Source of the DNA: Archivesica marissinica
Taxonomy: Eukaryota > Mollusca > Bivalvia > Venerida > Vesicomyidae
Direction of reading: 5' to 3'
Assembly: GCA_014843695.1 (NCBI GenBank)
Contig: CM026402.1
Span: 12,701,512-12,765,511 of the forward strand
DNA: 64,000 nt
Shown: positions 45,218 to 58,392 of the stretch, piece by piece
Layout: the number at the start of each line of letters is the position of its first letter
Numbering within the stretch: the stretch's first letter is position 1
Translations under genes and position numbers: made by a program
The notes under the pieces: model-generated
What the model was told of the DNA's origin: nothing
The model's database searches: none
Seen by the model: only the letters and a program-made list of their open reading frames with translations

Positions 45218-48200
45218 TCATCATCTGAAAGTCGGACGATCTGATATACCTAGACCCCATCATCTGGAAGGCAACCTATCTGATATCCTTAGACCATCAA
45301 CTGAAAGGCAACATATCTGATATAGTTAGACAATCATCTGAAAGGCAACATATCTGATATAGTTAGACCATCATCTGAAAGGCAACATATCTGATATAGT
45401 TAGACAATCATCTGAAAGGCAACATATCTGATATAGTTAGACAATCATCTGAAAGGCAACATATCTGATATAGTTAGACAATCATCTGAAAGGCAACATA
45501 TCTGATATAGTTAGACAATCATCTGAAAGGCAACATATCTGATATCCTTAGACCATCAACTGAAAGGCAACATATCTGATATAGTTAGACAATCATCTGA
45601 AATGCAACATATCTGATATAGTTAGACCATCATCTGAAAGGCAACATATCTGATATAGTTAGACAATCATCTGAAAGGCAACATATCTGATATAGTTAGA
45701 CCATCATCTGAAAGGCAACATATCTGATATAGTTAGACCATCATCTGAAAGGAAACATATCTGATACAGTTAGACAATCATCTGAAAGGCAACCAATCTG
45801 ATTAAGTTAGTCCATCATCTGAAAGGCAACCTACCTAATATGGATATACCATCATCTGTAACGCAACCTATCTGATATGGTTAGACCATCATCTGTAACA
45901 CTACCTATCTGATATGGTTAGACCATCATCTGTAACGCAACCTATCTGATATGGTTAGACCATCATCTGTAACGCAACCTATCTGATATGGTTAGACCAT
46001 CATCTGTAACGCAACATATCTGATATGGTTAGACCATCATCTGTAACGCAACCTATCTGATATGGTTAGACCATCATCTGTAAGGCAACCTATCTGATAT
46101 GGTTAGACCATCATCTGTAACGCAACCTATCTGATGTGGTTAGAGCATCATCTGAAAGGCAACATATCTGATATAGTTAGACAATCATCTGAAAGGCAAC
46201 ATATCTGATATAGTTAGAGAATCATCCGAAAGGCAACATATCTGATATAGTTAGAGAATCATCTGAAAGGCAGCATAGCTGTTATAGTTAGACCATGATC
46301 TGAAAGACAACCTATTTGTTATAGTTAGACCATCATCTGAAAGGCAACCAATCTGAAAGAGTTAGACCATCATCTGAAAGGCAGCATATCTGAAAGAGTT
46401 AGACCATCATCTGAAAGGCAACATATCTGAAAGAGTTAGACCATCATCTGAAAGGCAACATATCTGATATAGTTAGACAATCATCTGAAAGGCAACATAT
46501 CTGATATAGTTAGAGAATCATCCGAAAGGCAACATATCTGATATAGTTAGAGAATCATCTGAAAGGCAGCATAGCTGTTATAGTTAGACCATGATCTGAA
46601 AGACAACCTATTTGTTATAGTTAGACCATCATCTGAAAGGCAACCAATCTGAAAGAGTTAGACCATCATCTGAAAGGCAGCATATCTGAAAGAGTTAGAC
46701 CATCATCTGAAAGGCAACATATCTGAAAGAGTTAGACCATCATCTGAAAGGCAACATATCTGATATAGTTAGACCATCATCTGAAAGACAACCTATTTGT
46801 TATAGTTAGACCATGATCTGAAGGACACCATCAATTTCATGGTTAGACCATGATCTGAAAGCCAGCCTATATGTTATTGTTAGGCCATGATCTAAAAGGC
46901 AACATATCTGATATGGTTAGGCCATGATCTAACATGCAACATATCTGATATCGTTAGACCATCATCTGAAAGGCTACCTGTCTGGTATGGTTAGACCATC
47001 ATCTGAAAGGCAACATATCTGATATAGTAAGACACTCATCTGAAAGGCACGCTATCTGTTATTGTTAGACCATCATCTGAAAGGCTACCTATTTGATATC
47101 GTAAGACCATCATCTGTAACGCAACCTATCTCATATGGATAGACCATCATCTGTAACACAACCTATCTGATATAGTTAGACCAACATCTGAAAGGCTACC
47201 TATCTGATATCGTTAGACCATCATCTGTAGCGCAACCTATATGATATCGTTAGACCATCATCTGTAACACAACCTATCTGATATGGTTAGACCATCATCT
47301 GAAAGGCTACCTATCTGATATGGTTAGACCATCATCTGTAACGCAACATATCTGATATGGTTAGACCATCATCTGTAACACAACATATCTGATATGGTTA
47401 GACCATCATCTGAAAGGCTACCTATCTGATATGGTTAGACCATCATCTGAAAGGCTACCTATCTGATATCGTTAGACCATCATCTGAAAGGCTACCTATC
47501 TGATATCGTTAGACCATCATCTGTAACGCATCCTATCTGATATCGTTATACCATCATCTGTAACGCAACCTATCTGATATGGTTAGACCATCATCTGTAA
47601 CGCAACCTATCTGATATGGTTAGACCATCATCTGTAACGCATCCTATCTGATATGGTTAGACCAACATCTGAAAGGCAATATATCTGATATGGTTAGACC
47701 ATCATCTGCAACGCATCCTATCTGATATCGTCAGACCAACATCTGAAAGGCAATATATCTGATATGGTTAGACCATCATCTGTAACGCAACCTATCTGAT
47801 ATGGTTAGACCATCATATGTAACGCAACCTATCTGATATGGTTAGACCATCATCTGTAACGCTAACTCTCTGATATGGTTAGACCATCATCTGAAATGCT
47901 ACCTATCTGATATGGTTAGACCATCATCTGCAACGCATCCTATCTGATATGGTTAGACCAACATCTGAAAGGCAATATATCTGATATGGTTAGACCATCA
48001 TCTGCAACGCATCCTATCTGATATCGTTAGACCAACATCTGAAAGGCAATATATCTGATATGGTTAGACCATCATCTGCAACGCATCCTATCTGATATCG
48101 TTAGACCAACATCTGAAAGGCAATATATCTGATATGGTTAGACCATCATCTGCAACGCATCCTATCTGATATCGTTAGACCAACATCTGAAAGGCAATAT

Positions 48201-48350
48201 ATCTGATATGGTTAGACCATCATCTGTAACGCAACCTATCTGATATGGTTAGACCATCATCTGAAAGGCAATATATCTGATATGGTTAGACCATCATCTG
48301 TAATGCAACCTATCTGATATAGTTAGACATCATCGTGAAAGCAACACCTT
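45218..48350. repeat. 37-bp satellite, ~84 copies
   Basis: Unit: CTGATATRGTTAGACCATCA, TCTGAAAGGCAACATAT. Subtypes occupy zones: AGTTAGACAATC with GAAAGGCAAC early, GGTTAGACCATC with GTAACGCAAC in the middle and right, and a 74-bp dimer (GCAACGCATCC / GACCAACATC) at ~47.69-48.2 kb. Two 8-unit blocks (296 bp) near 46.15 and 46.45 kb are near identical. Confidence 0.96.
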
Positions 48351-48429
48351 CGATATAGTTCGATGAAAATGGTCTTACTGTAATGTGGATTTCTGTTCAC
48401 ACATCGCAGACAGACACATGTACACTATA

Positions 48430-48780
48430 TGTGTGTCAGAATTGATTATTATCAGACAGAGGATAAATTAATTAACACCCCGTACGTACACATATCTGTA
48501 CTGATATACATGAAATGTCTATATTTATATTTGCAAAGAAAATATTGTTTTATGAAATCCATAAGTGTCGGTTATTCATATGGTAACTAATATTATTCTA
48601 CGAAACCTAGTAATGTCTGGTAATTTCTGCATAACAATGTAATACATCTGACATAAAGATTGAATCATGTGTAAATTATTCATGCAAATGCAAGTACATA
48701 TTTAAACTATGACATAAGAAGTTCATTATTAGGGCAACCAAGTGGCATCATTGTGCCTCACATTGTGTATGTGTGAGGGC
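48430..48780. repeat. Right flank of the 37-bp satellite, homologous to its left flank
   Basis: Contains, in order, matches to 43085-43170 (TTATCAGACAGAGGATAAAT), 44330-44400 (GTTTTATGAAATCC, GGTTATTCATATGG), 44465-44560 (GTCTGG.AA..TCTGCATAA, AAAGATTGAAT) and 45030 (GGGCAACCA). It lacks the LINE present on the left. Confidence 0.7.
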
Positions 48781-48984
48781 TGTCAGACAGACAGACAGAC
48801 ATATAATTTTATTTCAGTTTACTAATGATGTTATTACTTGGTTCCTGGCCCATTTTGTTTTCTTTCGTTTGTCATGATTATTTATGTATAACTATTAATG
48901 GAATTGTAAATGTAATTTAGCAAACAATTTTGATGAAACTGAAGTTTGTAAGTATAGGTTTTGCATTGTTTACAAAAAGCAGAT

Positions 48985-49684
48985 GAATTATGGACAGACA
49001 GACAGAGAGACAGAGAGACAGAGAGAAAGACAGACAGAGAGACAGAGAGACAGAGAGACAGAGAGACAGAGAAACAGAGAGACAGAGAGAAAGAGAGACA
49101 GATAGATAGAGAGACAGAGAGACAGCGAGAGAGACAGAGAGACAGACAGAGAGACAGAGAGACAGAGAGACAGACAGAGAGACAGAGAGACAGAGAGATA
49201 GAGAGATAGAGTGACAGAGAGACAGAGAGACAGAGAGACAGAGAGACCGAGAGACATATAGACAGAGAGACAGAGAAACAGAGAGACAGAGAGACAGAGA
49301 GACAGACCGACAGAGAGACAGAGAGACCGAGAGACAGAGAGACAGAGAGACAGAGAGACAGACCGGACAGAGAGACAGAGAGACCGAGAGACAGAGAGAC
49401 AGAGAAACAGAGAGACAGAGAGACAGAGAGACACACATACAGAGAGAAATACAGACAGACACACAGACAGACACACAGACAGACACACATATAGACACAC
49501 AGACAGACACACAGACAAACAGACAGACATACACACAGACACACATACATGCATACACACAGACAAACAGACAGACAGACATACATACAGACACAGACAC
49601 ACACACACAGGCAGACACACATACCTACAGACAGATAGACAGACACACAGATAGACACACAGATAGACACACAGACTCACAGAC
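48985..49684. repeat. GACA/GAGA purine-rich microsatellite
   Basis: Mixed (CAGAGAGA)n and (CAGACA)n; the plus strand is almost free of T. It ends at AGACTC just before the CGGT array. Confidence 0.97.
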
Positions 49685-50544
49685 TCGGTCGGTCGGTCGG
49701 TCGGTCGGTCGGTCGGTCGGTCGGTCGGTCGGTCGGTCGGTCGGTCGGTCGGTCGGGTCGGTCGGTCGGTCGGTCGGTCGGTCGGTCGTCGTCGGTCGGT
49801 CGGTCGGTCGGTCGGTCGGTCGGTCGGTCGGTCGGTCGGTCGGTCGGTCGGTCGGTCGGTCGGTCGGTCGGTCGGTCGGTCGGTCGGTCGGTCGGTCGGT
49901 CGGTCGGTCGGTCGGTCGGTCGGTCGGTCGGTCGGTCGGTCGGTCGGTCGGTCGGTCGGTCGGTCGGTCGGTCGGTCGGTCGGTCGGTCGGTCGGTCGGT
50001 CGGTCGGTCGGTCGGTCGGTCGGTCGGTCGTCGGTCGGTCGGTCGGTCGGTCGGTCGGTCGGTCGGTCGGTCGGTCGGTCGGTCGGTCGGTCGGTCGGTC
50101 GGTCGGTCGGTCGGTCGGTCGGTCGGTCGGTCGGTCGGTCGGTCGGTCGGTCGGTCGGTCGGTCGGTCGGTCGGTCGGTCGGTCGGTCGGTCGGTCGGTC
50201 GGTCGGTCGGTCGGTCGGTCGGTCGGTCGGTCGGTCGGTCGGTCGGTCGGTCGGTCGGTCGGTCGGTCGGTCGGTCGGTCGGTCGGTCGGTCGGTCGGGT
50301 CGGTCGGTCGGTCGGTCGGTCGGTCGGTCGGTCGGTCGGTCGGTCGGTCGGTCGGTCGGTCGGTCGGCGGTCGGTCGGTCGGCGGTCGGTCGGCCGGTCG
50401 GTCGGTCGGTCGGTCGGTCGGTCGGTCGGTCGGTCGGTCGGTCGGTCGGTCGGTCGGTCGGTCGGTCGGTCGGTGGTCGGTCGGTCGGTCGGTCGGTCGG
50501 TCGGTCGGTCGGTCGGTCGGTCGGTCGGTCGGTCGGTCGGTCGG
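49685..50544. repeat. CGGT microsatellite, ~860 bp
   Basis: Near-pure (TCGG)n with one-base gaps at ~49756, 49789-49792, 50030, 50298, and a cluster at 50367-50393 and 50474. It produces DRPT/VGRS frames, not genes. Confidence 0.98.
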
Positions 50545-51640
<1,096 letters not shown>

Positions 51641-51915
51641 ACACTTTTATTTCAATCAGGTTACAAGCAAGTAACAACATGATCAGTACAAAATTGTGGC
51701 ATTAGTTACATTTATAAAAGATGACCAACACCGTAGCATTGAGGACAGTGATACATATCTAATCAACAGTGATCAGTCCTATTAACACGACGTGCTGAAT
51801 ACAACCGTGTACACACTGGTTTGGCCGGGATTGTGTTTGTCTATACAAGTGCAGGACTAGGTCTCCAACAATGGCTATGTGATTACCTCTCTTCCACTTC
51901 GATCAAAATGCATTT
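51641..51915. other. Unassigned, partly flank-repeat related
   Basis: 51860-51905 resembles 45095-45150. Nothing else recognised. Confidence 0.45.
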
Positions 51916-52055
51916 TGTGGGGTTTCCTCCTGGTACTCCGGTTTCCTCCCACACGAATGACCACAAGTACACTTTCATCCACGTCAACGAAAGTAATTAA
52001 TATAAGTTGTTAAAACCTGCTTCGCAATTGTTGTAAAATAAATAAAGTTAAAACA
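51916..52055 (+). mobile_element. SINE-B (V-SINE), 5'-truncated
   Basis: Begins in the V core (GGGGTTTCCTCCTGGTACTC, CGGTTTCCTCCCACACGAAT) and has the complete tail (TTAATATAAGTTGTTAAAAC, TGCTTCGCAATTGTTGTAAA). Confidence 0.9.
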
Positions 52056-52093
52056 AAACAAATATGCATTGCAATGGTACATGTACATATGAT

Positions 52094-52691
52094 TTAAAGC
52101 AGCATTACATCGTAATAAAGGGTAAAATATAAATACTAATGTGTGTGTACAAAAATCGAAATAGTCGCTCTGAAACGATAAAATTCCAATAAATATAAAC
52201 CGTCGTATACGTGAATTTGTTTATCAACACACGAAATGTAACCACGCACAGCGCGCGTGCGTGAAACAACAGAGAATGTAGTAAACAACTTATATCATTT
52301 GAACATGAAATACTATCAATCTATCTTCCTCTAATGTCGAACCCCTCGCAGGGATGTAGACATGTCCCTAAAAGGCGTAGCTAACAGAGGTATGAATCAG
52401 CATCTCAAGTAATTTAATTAAAAAAGACAACGTGGGACAAATGGGGACGATGCATTCCGAATGTAAACAAGTGCGGACGATGAGTTCTGGTTGTAAACAA
52501 ATGCGTGACCGATCGACTCGGAAAGTCCTACTTTCGGTTTCGAGTTTGTTTTATCGCAAAAAAATGGTGCTTACCATTTGAACATAAGTATACAAAGTAT
52601 AATGTTAGAATGTGTAGCAGCATTGCTACCCATAAGTAAAATTTGAATTTTTCAAATATCTTTTATTGCATACGATGTAATGCTGCTTTAA
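52094..52691. mobile_element. MITE-1, long form carrying a SINE-F-type tail
   Basis: Ends TTAAAGCAGCATTACATCG and inverted CGATGTAATGCTGCTTTAA. Compared with 28955-29421 it has ~150 extra bases (about 52277-52435) that include the inverse of the SINE-F tail (CCTCTAATGTCGAACCCCTC). The copy at 1-367 has the same insert. Confidence 0.88.
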
Positions 52692-53099
52692 GGTCGTAGC
52701 TGGGAACACTTGTCGAATAGTAGTATCTAGATCATCATATGGACATCTGCATCTGTTGACAAACATCAAGAGCTTTGAACATGATAACCTTCATCTGGGG
52801 AAACAGCGCCTTTAATATCATTTCATATTGTTCATATGCAAATAACATTTCTATGTTACTACTAATAGGAAATGATCAATTCTCGACATGTATGCTTCCT
52901 ATATAATTCCCTGTACGATTGTTCTTTTTATTTCTCTGTACCCATGTGTCTTGTATCTATGGCAGTATATTAATGAACCAAAGTATTCCTTCTCTAGAAA
53001 CTATTTTACAATCCATTTCTTATGAAATGTGTCAATGATAATAGTATTGTTTCAAGAACAAAAACATGGGTTATTTATCATTGCCGCCAGTTTAATCTG
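52692..53099. other. Unassigned sequence
   Basis: No coding or repeat signal recognised. Confidence 0.45.
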
Positions 53100-53578
53100 G
53101 GCGACAGTTAGCACAGTAGTTAGCTCGCTCACTTCTCACCAATGCAAACCTGGTTCGATCCCCGGACAGGGAAATATGTGAGATGGTACAGTGGTCGCTA
53201 GATCGGACAGGTGGGTTTAGTATTAAACATTATTTATTTTACAAACGATTGCGAATTTTTTTTAGCAACTTATATTAATCACTCTCGTTGGCGCGGATGA
53301 AAGCGTATATGTGTTTCATTCTTGTGAGAGGAAACTGGAGTACCCGGAGAAAACCCACCTGTCCGATCTGGTGACCACCGTACCAACTCACATACTTCCC
53401 GGTCCGAGAATCGAACCAGGGTTGCATTGGTGAGAGGCGAGCAGGTGGGTTTCTCCGGATACTCCGGTTTCCTCCCACACGAATAACCACATTTACGCTT
53501 TCATTCGCTCCAATGAAAGTGATTGATATACGTTGTTAAAACTTGCTTCGCAATTTTTGTAAAATAAATAAAGTTTAA
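53100..53578 (+). mobile_element. SINE-B host copy, split by a second SINE-B
   Basis: The 5' half (GACAGTTAGCACAGTAGTTA to GATCGGACAGGTGGGTTT) lies at 53100-53218 and the 3' half (GTGGGTTTCTCCGGATACTC to AAATAAAGTTTAAG) at 53442-53578. Confidence 0.9.
53219..53441 (-). mobile_element. SINE-B inserted in SINE-B, opposite strand
   Basis: Reverse copy: TTATTTATTTTACAAACGAT tail, GAGAGGAAACTGGAGTACCC, GTTGCATTGGTGAGAGGCGA head. CAGGTGGGTTT flanks it exactly (53208-53218 and 53442-53452). The tRNA A box is missing, so it was 5'-truncated. Confidence 0.92.
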
Positions 53579-53671
53579 GCTTAATCTGGGCGACGCATGA
53601 GGAGGAAGAATAATAATATTGATTGTATATGTGTGACGGTATTGTGTGCATCCCTGGTTCTTTTACATAAT

Positions 53672-54118
53672 AGTTTATACACATTTATGTTAGCTCGATT
53701 GCGAAACAAGTTCTTACAACTTATATTAATCACAGATTAAATCCATCACAACGAAGGAAGAGCAGAAGCAATGTGGAATTTAAATGCATTGTACAAGTGC
53801 ACAATGTGGGTGTGTTTTACGTTTATTTATCGTCGCTACCGGTTGCCCATATGAGCGACGCCTCCTGAAGATATTAGTCATTTTAGATTTTGAGGAATAG
53901 TGCAATGATACAGACAGATACCTATTCCAGAGTCTCTGCTGGTGCACGGTGTAAAGCACCGACACGAGACACGGTTTAACGTCCCATCTGAAAGACTGTT
54001 AATTTTATTAAGGTCAGACGGGGGATCGAACCTGCGATCCCTGGATTACCAGTCCAGCGTGTTGCCACTGGACTACAGATCCGTCTGTAAGTGCACAATC
54101 GCAACGGCTACACTATTT
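53672..54118 (-). mobile_element. SINE-C host copy, split by SINE-A
   Basis: The tail and core in reverse (AGTTTATACACATTTATGTT, AATGTGGAATTTAAATGCAT) at 53672-53805, continuing after the SINE-A as GTGCACAATCGCAACGGCTA. The head is missing. Confidence 0.88.
53806..54088 (-). mobile_element. SINE-A inserted in SINE-C
   Basis: Complete reverse copy (TTTACGTTTATTTATCGTCG to GGACTACAGATCCGTCTG). AAGTGCACAAT flanks it exactly (53795-53805 and 54089-54099), so A moved after this C copy. Confidence 0.95.
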
Positions 54119-54147
54119 ATCACATGCGCTGTTGCACGATGCCGTAA

Positions 54148-54300
54148 GCTATGCACTTAATCTGGTGCGGGCCGTTGTCTAATGTTGTTAAAACTTGTGG
54201 CCCAAACCATGTGTATGTTCATACTATGTATTGTATCTGTATGTGTATGACATATATAAATAAAGTCTTTATTATTATTATTATTATTATTATTATAATA
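54148..54300 (+). repeat. Dispersed repeat G, plus-strand copy with ATT tail
   Basis: GCGGGCCGTTGTCTAATGTT, GTTAAAACTTGTGGCCC, AAATAAAGTC, then (TTA)n. It is the inverse of 55575-55715 and looks like a LINE 3' end with a microsatellite tail. Confidence 0.7.
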
Positions 54301-54356
54301 AAATATGATTAAAAACAAAAAACAAGGCACTTTTTCACAATCACAATTCCACATCA

Positions 54357-54463
54357 CCTCTTCTCTCTCCCTCAAGACGATATATTCCATCAGAAGCAAT
54401 GTATTTGAGAATGATTAATATAATGTTATTAAAAATTGTTTCCCCAAATTTGTATCAACTAAG
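54357..54463 (+). mobile_element. SINE-C, 5'-truncated, diverged
   Basis: CCTCTTCTCTCTCCCTCAAG, ATTCCATCAGAAGCAATG, GAGAATGATTAATATAATG, AAATTTGTATCAACTAAG. Confidence 0.75.
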
Positions 54464-54546
54464 ATAGCAGTTATTTGATAATTGTTCTTTATAATACAGG
54501 TTATATTTTAAAATAATTAGGGTATAATTCGAGCACTAATATTATT

Positions 54547-54786
54547 TATTAATTATACACATTTATTTTAGCTGGATTGCGAAACAAGTTCTTACAACTT
54601 ATATTAATCATTCTCGAGACCTCATTCCTGATGGAATCCATCGACCAGAGGGAGAGAAAATAAACGTGTGGAATTTAAATGCCTTGCCTAGGGCACAATC
54701 GTAACGGCTCCAGCGGGGCTGGAACTCCGGACCGTTCGGTGCGCACCTGAAGCGAACGCGCTACCATTGCGCTATCACGACTTCCA
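54547..54786 (-). mobile_element. SINE-C, full length
   Basis: Reverse: ACACATTTATTTTAGCTGGA, CTCGAGACCTCATTCCTGAT, AATGCCTTGCCTAGGGCACA, CACCTGAAGCGAACGCGCTA, GCGCTATCACGACTTCC. ACTAATATTATTTA occurs on both sides (54533 and ~54800), a probable but imperfectly placed target duplication. Confidence 0.92.
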
Positions 54787-54938
54787 CACTAATTAATAAA
54801 CTAATATTATTTAAGCTATGAGTAGTTGGCTGTGTTGATTTAGAGGCTGCTTCATCAATGCTTAATCTGGCATCGCATATTGTGGTACCCCAGATACACT
54901 CCTGGAACTATAAATATTGAAGTGACAATTTGGATCGC

Positions 54939-55537
54939 TTTAAGCGACACTACATCGGTGAAAACGCAAACAACTACAGAATATAATTTTCTATTATATG
55001 ATATACATGTATGTCCCCTTCTCCAACTATTTGTAGCAGAGTCTGAGTATTACGTATACGACGTTTATTGACATAGCAAAATCATGTAACTAGGATCCAT
55101 ATATATGCGCAACACAGCTCGTTATATCTCGCCATTTGTGCCTGCGCATATTTATTTCTTCGCTTAATCGGATTTAATGTTTCTCTAAACGATAGTACCA
55201 CACACTTAGAATAGACTCCAAGTCAATGCAGGAGCGTGGCTGACCGTTATATGGAATCCCACCTTGCCGATTGAGAGTTTGTAGTCCGCAAAAGTACTGT
55301 TTATTGATTAACGGTCAGTGTTCGAATTAGTTCGTAAGCATTGGTAGTAGCTATGATATTATATATGTGACCCACCATGACAAAATCAGTCTTAAGTCGA
55401 GAAAAAAAAAAAAAAATGAGTTAACTATACCATCATATAGGTATAAGTATAAGCGTTCTAGTGATATCAGTATCATTCATGTAGCAATTCACTAACATAT
55501 GCATATTTATGTTTTTGGCGATGATATGTCGCTTTAA
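54939..55537. mobile_element. MITE-2, complete, diverged
   Basis: Ends TTTAAGCGACACTACATCGG and inverted CGATGATATGTCGCTTTAA. The interior matches the 10.7 kb copy (GTGCCTGCGCATATTTATTT). An insertion near 55375-55430 holds GACAAAATCAGTCTTAAGTC and an A15 run. Confidence 0.82.
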
Positions 55538-55574
55538 CCTGTAGGAAGAGAAGCTGATATTGAACAGATTATTG

Positions 55575-55715
55575 CATCCCTTTTATTTAATCATATGTTA
55601 TTGCAAGTCAATAGTACATATGTCATACACGTAAATATACAGTACATAGCATGAAAATACAACTGGTTTTGGCCACAAGTTTTAACAACATTAGACAACG
55701 GCCCGCATCAGAAAG
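55575..55715 (-). repeat. Dispersed repeat G, inverted copy
   Basis: TTTTGGCCACAAGTTTTAAC and AACATTAGACAACGGCCCGC are the inverse of 54155-54190. The two copies frame the 54.3-55.5 kb stretch as an inverted pair. Confidence 0.72.
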
Positions 55716-56297
55716 TCAAGCTAACGTTTACTTAAAGTTTTCTTTCTTGAAAAGAGTACGCAAAATAGAAATGTAAGTAAAATTCACATGAAGGATCAGA
55801 AACTTTATAAAAACCAAATGAAACTATTGCTTAGATTGATACATGTATCTCACGATGCCACCTGTTGTTTCCCCACACCACGCCAATACTCGAACCCACG
55901 ATCCAGTCTCACAAGCAAATTGCATGTGTAAGATGAAACTAGAAGTGACATCTTGTCCAATTACATAATCGTGTATGTTTTAATTACAACGTGCCCACTT
56001 ATTACAGAGAGATTTTCTCCCACGTATTGCATACGTGGTTTCAGATAAACCATCCCTGTGTATATGTCAGCCTCTTAATGCGTTTCGTCAGGCCATATTG
56101 CTATTAGTACAATTACATGTATCTTGTTATTCTAACTAAATATGCATTTTAAATTAGATATGATAAGCAATGACAAATCATGTTCAAAGGAGAATGCACT
56201 TAATTTCTATTTATTAGTGTGTTAAGTGTACCGTTTGACATGGTACTATTTCAATAATACAATGAGACACATGTTTTGCAACTGACAGTTAGACATA
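55716..56297. other. Unassigned sequence
   Basis: No coding or repeat signal recognised. Confidence 0.45.
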
Positions 56298-56520
56298 TAA
56301 TATATACATCGATATAAACTATTCTATATGCAGTAACCACAGATGTTGCATGACGTGGACATTCAACCTGTAATATATACATCGATATAAACTATTATAT
56401 ATGCAGCAACCACAGAGTATGCATGACGTGGACATTCAACATATAATATATACATCGAAATAAACTATTCTATATGCAGTAACCACAGATGTTGCATGAC
56501 TTGGACATTCAACAATATGC
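56298..56520. repeat. 73-bp tandem repeat, three copies
   Basis: TAATATATACATCGATATAA starts at 56298, 56371 and 56444 (the last with CGAAATAA). The rest reads GCAACCACAG and GCATGACGTGGACATTCAAC. Confidence 0.93.
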
Positions 56521-56729
56521 ATTGCAGGCAATATAATGACATCCAGTAGATTTGTACTCTGTTGATATTAAGTAAACTATGTGCGGGATGCACTATTTTA
56601 ACAACACGTATATTAATCATTGCGTAATATTTGTTACATACAACCAACGCAAATAAGTCTAAGTCTACAGTAAAACTAACGTTTTAAGTATACGTTCGAT
56701 CAGTGTGTCGTAATATTTTAATAAGTATG

Positions 56730-57440
56730 CTGTATATTCAATTGTTCACCATACAAACAATAGTTAGTTTTAAGCAATTGATGCTGTATATTCAATTGTT
56801 CACCTTACAAACAATAGTTAGTTTTAAACAAAGTATGCTGTATATTCAATTGCTCACCTTACAAACAATAGTTAGTTTTAAACTAATTGTGCTGTATATT
56901 CAATTGTTCACCTTACAAACAATAGTTAGTTTTAAGCTACGTATGCTGTATATTCAATTGTTCACCTTACAAACAATAGATAGTTTTAAACAAAGTGTTC
57001 TGTATATTCAATTGTTCATCTTACAAACAATGTTAGTTTTAAACAAAGTGTTCTGTATATTCAATTGTTCATCTTACCAACAATAGTTAGTTTTAAACTA
57101 ATTGTGCTGTATATTCAATTGTTCACCTTACAAACAATAGTTAGTTTTAAACAAAGTGTTCTGTATATTCAATTGTTCACCTTATAAACAATAGTTAGTT
57201 TTAAACAAAGTGTGCTGTATATTCAATTGTTCACCTTACAAACAATAGTTAGTTTTAAACTAATTGTGCTGTATATTCAATTGTTCACCTTACAAACAAT
57301 AGTTAGTTTTAAACAAAGTGTGCTGTATATTCAATTGTTCACCTTACAAACAATAGTTAGTGTTAAACTAATTGTGCTGTATATTCAATTGTTCTCCTTA
57401 CAAACAATAGTTAGTTTTAAACTAATTGTGCTGTATATTG
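56730..57440. repeat. 54-bp minisatellite, ~13 copies
   Basis: Unit: CTGTATATTCAATTGTTCAC, CTTACAAACAATAGTTAGTT, TTAAACTAATTGTG, with an alternative end AAACAAAGTGTG. The 54-bp step is 18 codons and gives false frames. One decayed monomer stands alone at 59253-59295 (CAGTTGATCACCTTAACAGC, TAGTTAGTTTTAAAC). Confidence 0.95.
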
Positions 57441-58379
57441 TTACGGTCTTGATTATCGACTATGGACAATACTCGTCCACTGATACCAGGCTAGCACACA
57501 CAACAACGACAATACATAGTTTAACCCCGCTGTAATATATAACTTTACTACAATTATCTAGTAGATTTTAGACTCGAATTAATAAAGAAAACACACCATT
57601 CAAACAGATCGAGTAGGTTAAATTAACAGCTTATGTATATGTGCAGCCCAGGCCTTATTTATATGTTATATAGAAAAGTTATATTGTGTATTATTGTACT
57701 GCAAGCAATGCTCTCATATCTGTATATGTACGGTAGCTGTTCCTTCCTCTTCTATGACAGTTACCCATGTGTGTCCAGTCTAGTGTGTTATAGATCCACC
57801 GTGGTGTAACGTCATGTAATTATGTCAAAGTGATAGTACGGGAGAATGACGTATGAGGTCAAATCCATAATCCACTATTAACCCAAACTAAACCCGTTTT
57901 GCCGCCCTTTCTAATAATCCGCGCACTAGAGAAAAAGAAGTCGAGATGTATGCATCGACATTGTCCTGCCACAATGTCGGAATAGAATCGTGCATACATA
58001 CTATCTTTGTTTAGATCTACCTCCGATCTCTTAAATAAATATTCGTAAGAGTATTATACAGTCGATTCTGGTAAGAAACCATTTATTAGTAAGCTAATCT
58101 ATTTATAATATGATATGAAATCTGTGATAGCGGCTGTGATATTTTGCGGGTGGATTAGTGTATAAAAAATTATATTACATAATATGTGTTTCTATTATTC
58201 TATTAGTTGTTATTGTTATTACATGTCTCTTTTTATGTATTGATACACGGTATAAACTACGAATCTCGGATATGGGTTTGGTTTATTTATTTACTCCATG
58301 AAAACCCGGTGACATATGTAAAATATGTCTCTCTATAAACTCCCTTTCTGTAATGTCCTTCTATAATCTCCTCCGATAA
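57441..58379. other. Unassigned sequence
   Basis: No coding or repeat signal recognised in ~940 bp. Confidence 0.45.
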
Positions 58380-58392
58380 TCCTCCCACATAC

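Noticed and set aside
54533..54815. Target duplication for the 54.55 kb SINE-C
   Set aside because: The direct repeat ACTAATATTATTTA does not sit exactly at the SINE ends, so I did not count it as firm.
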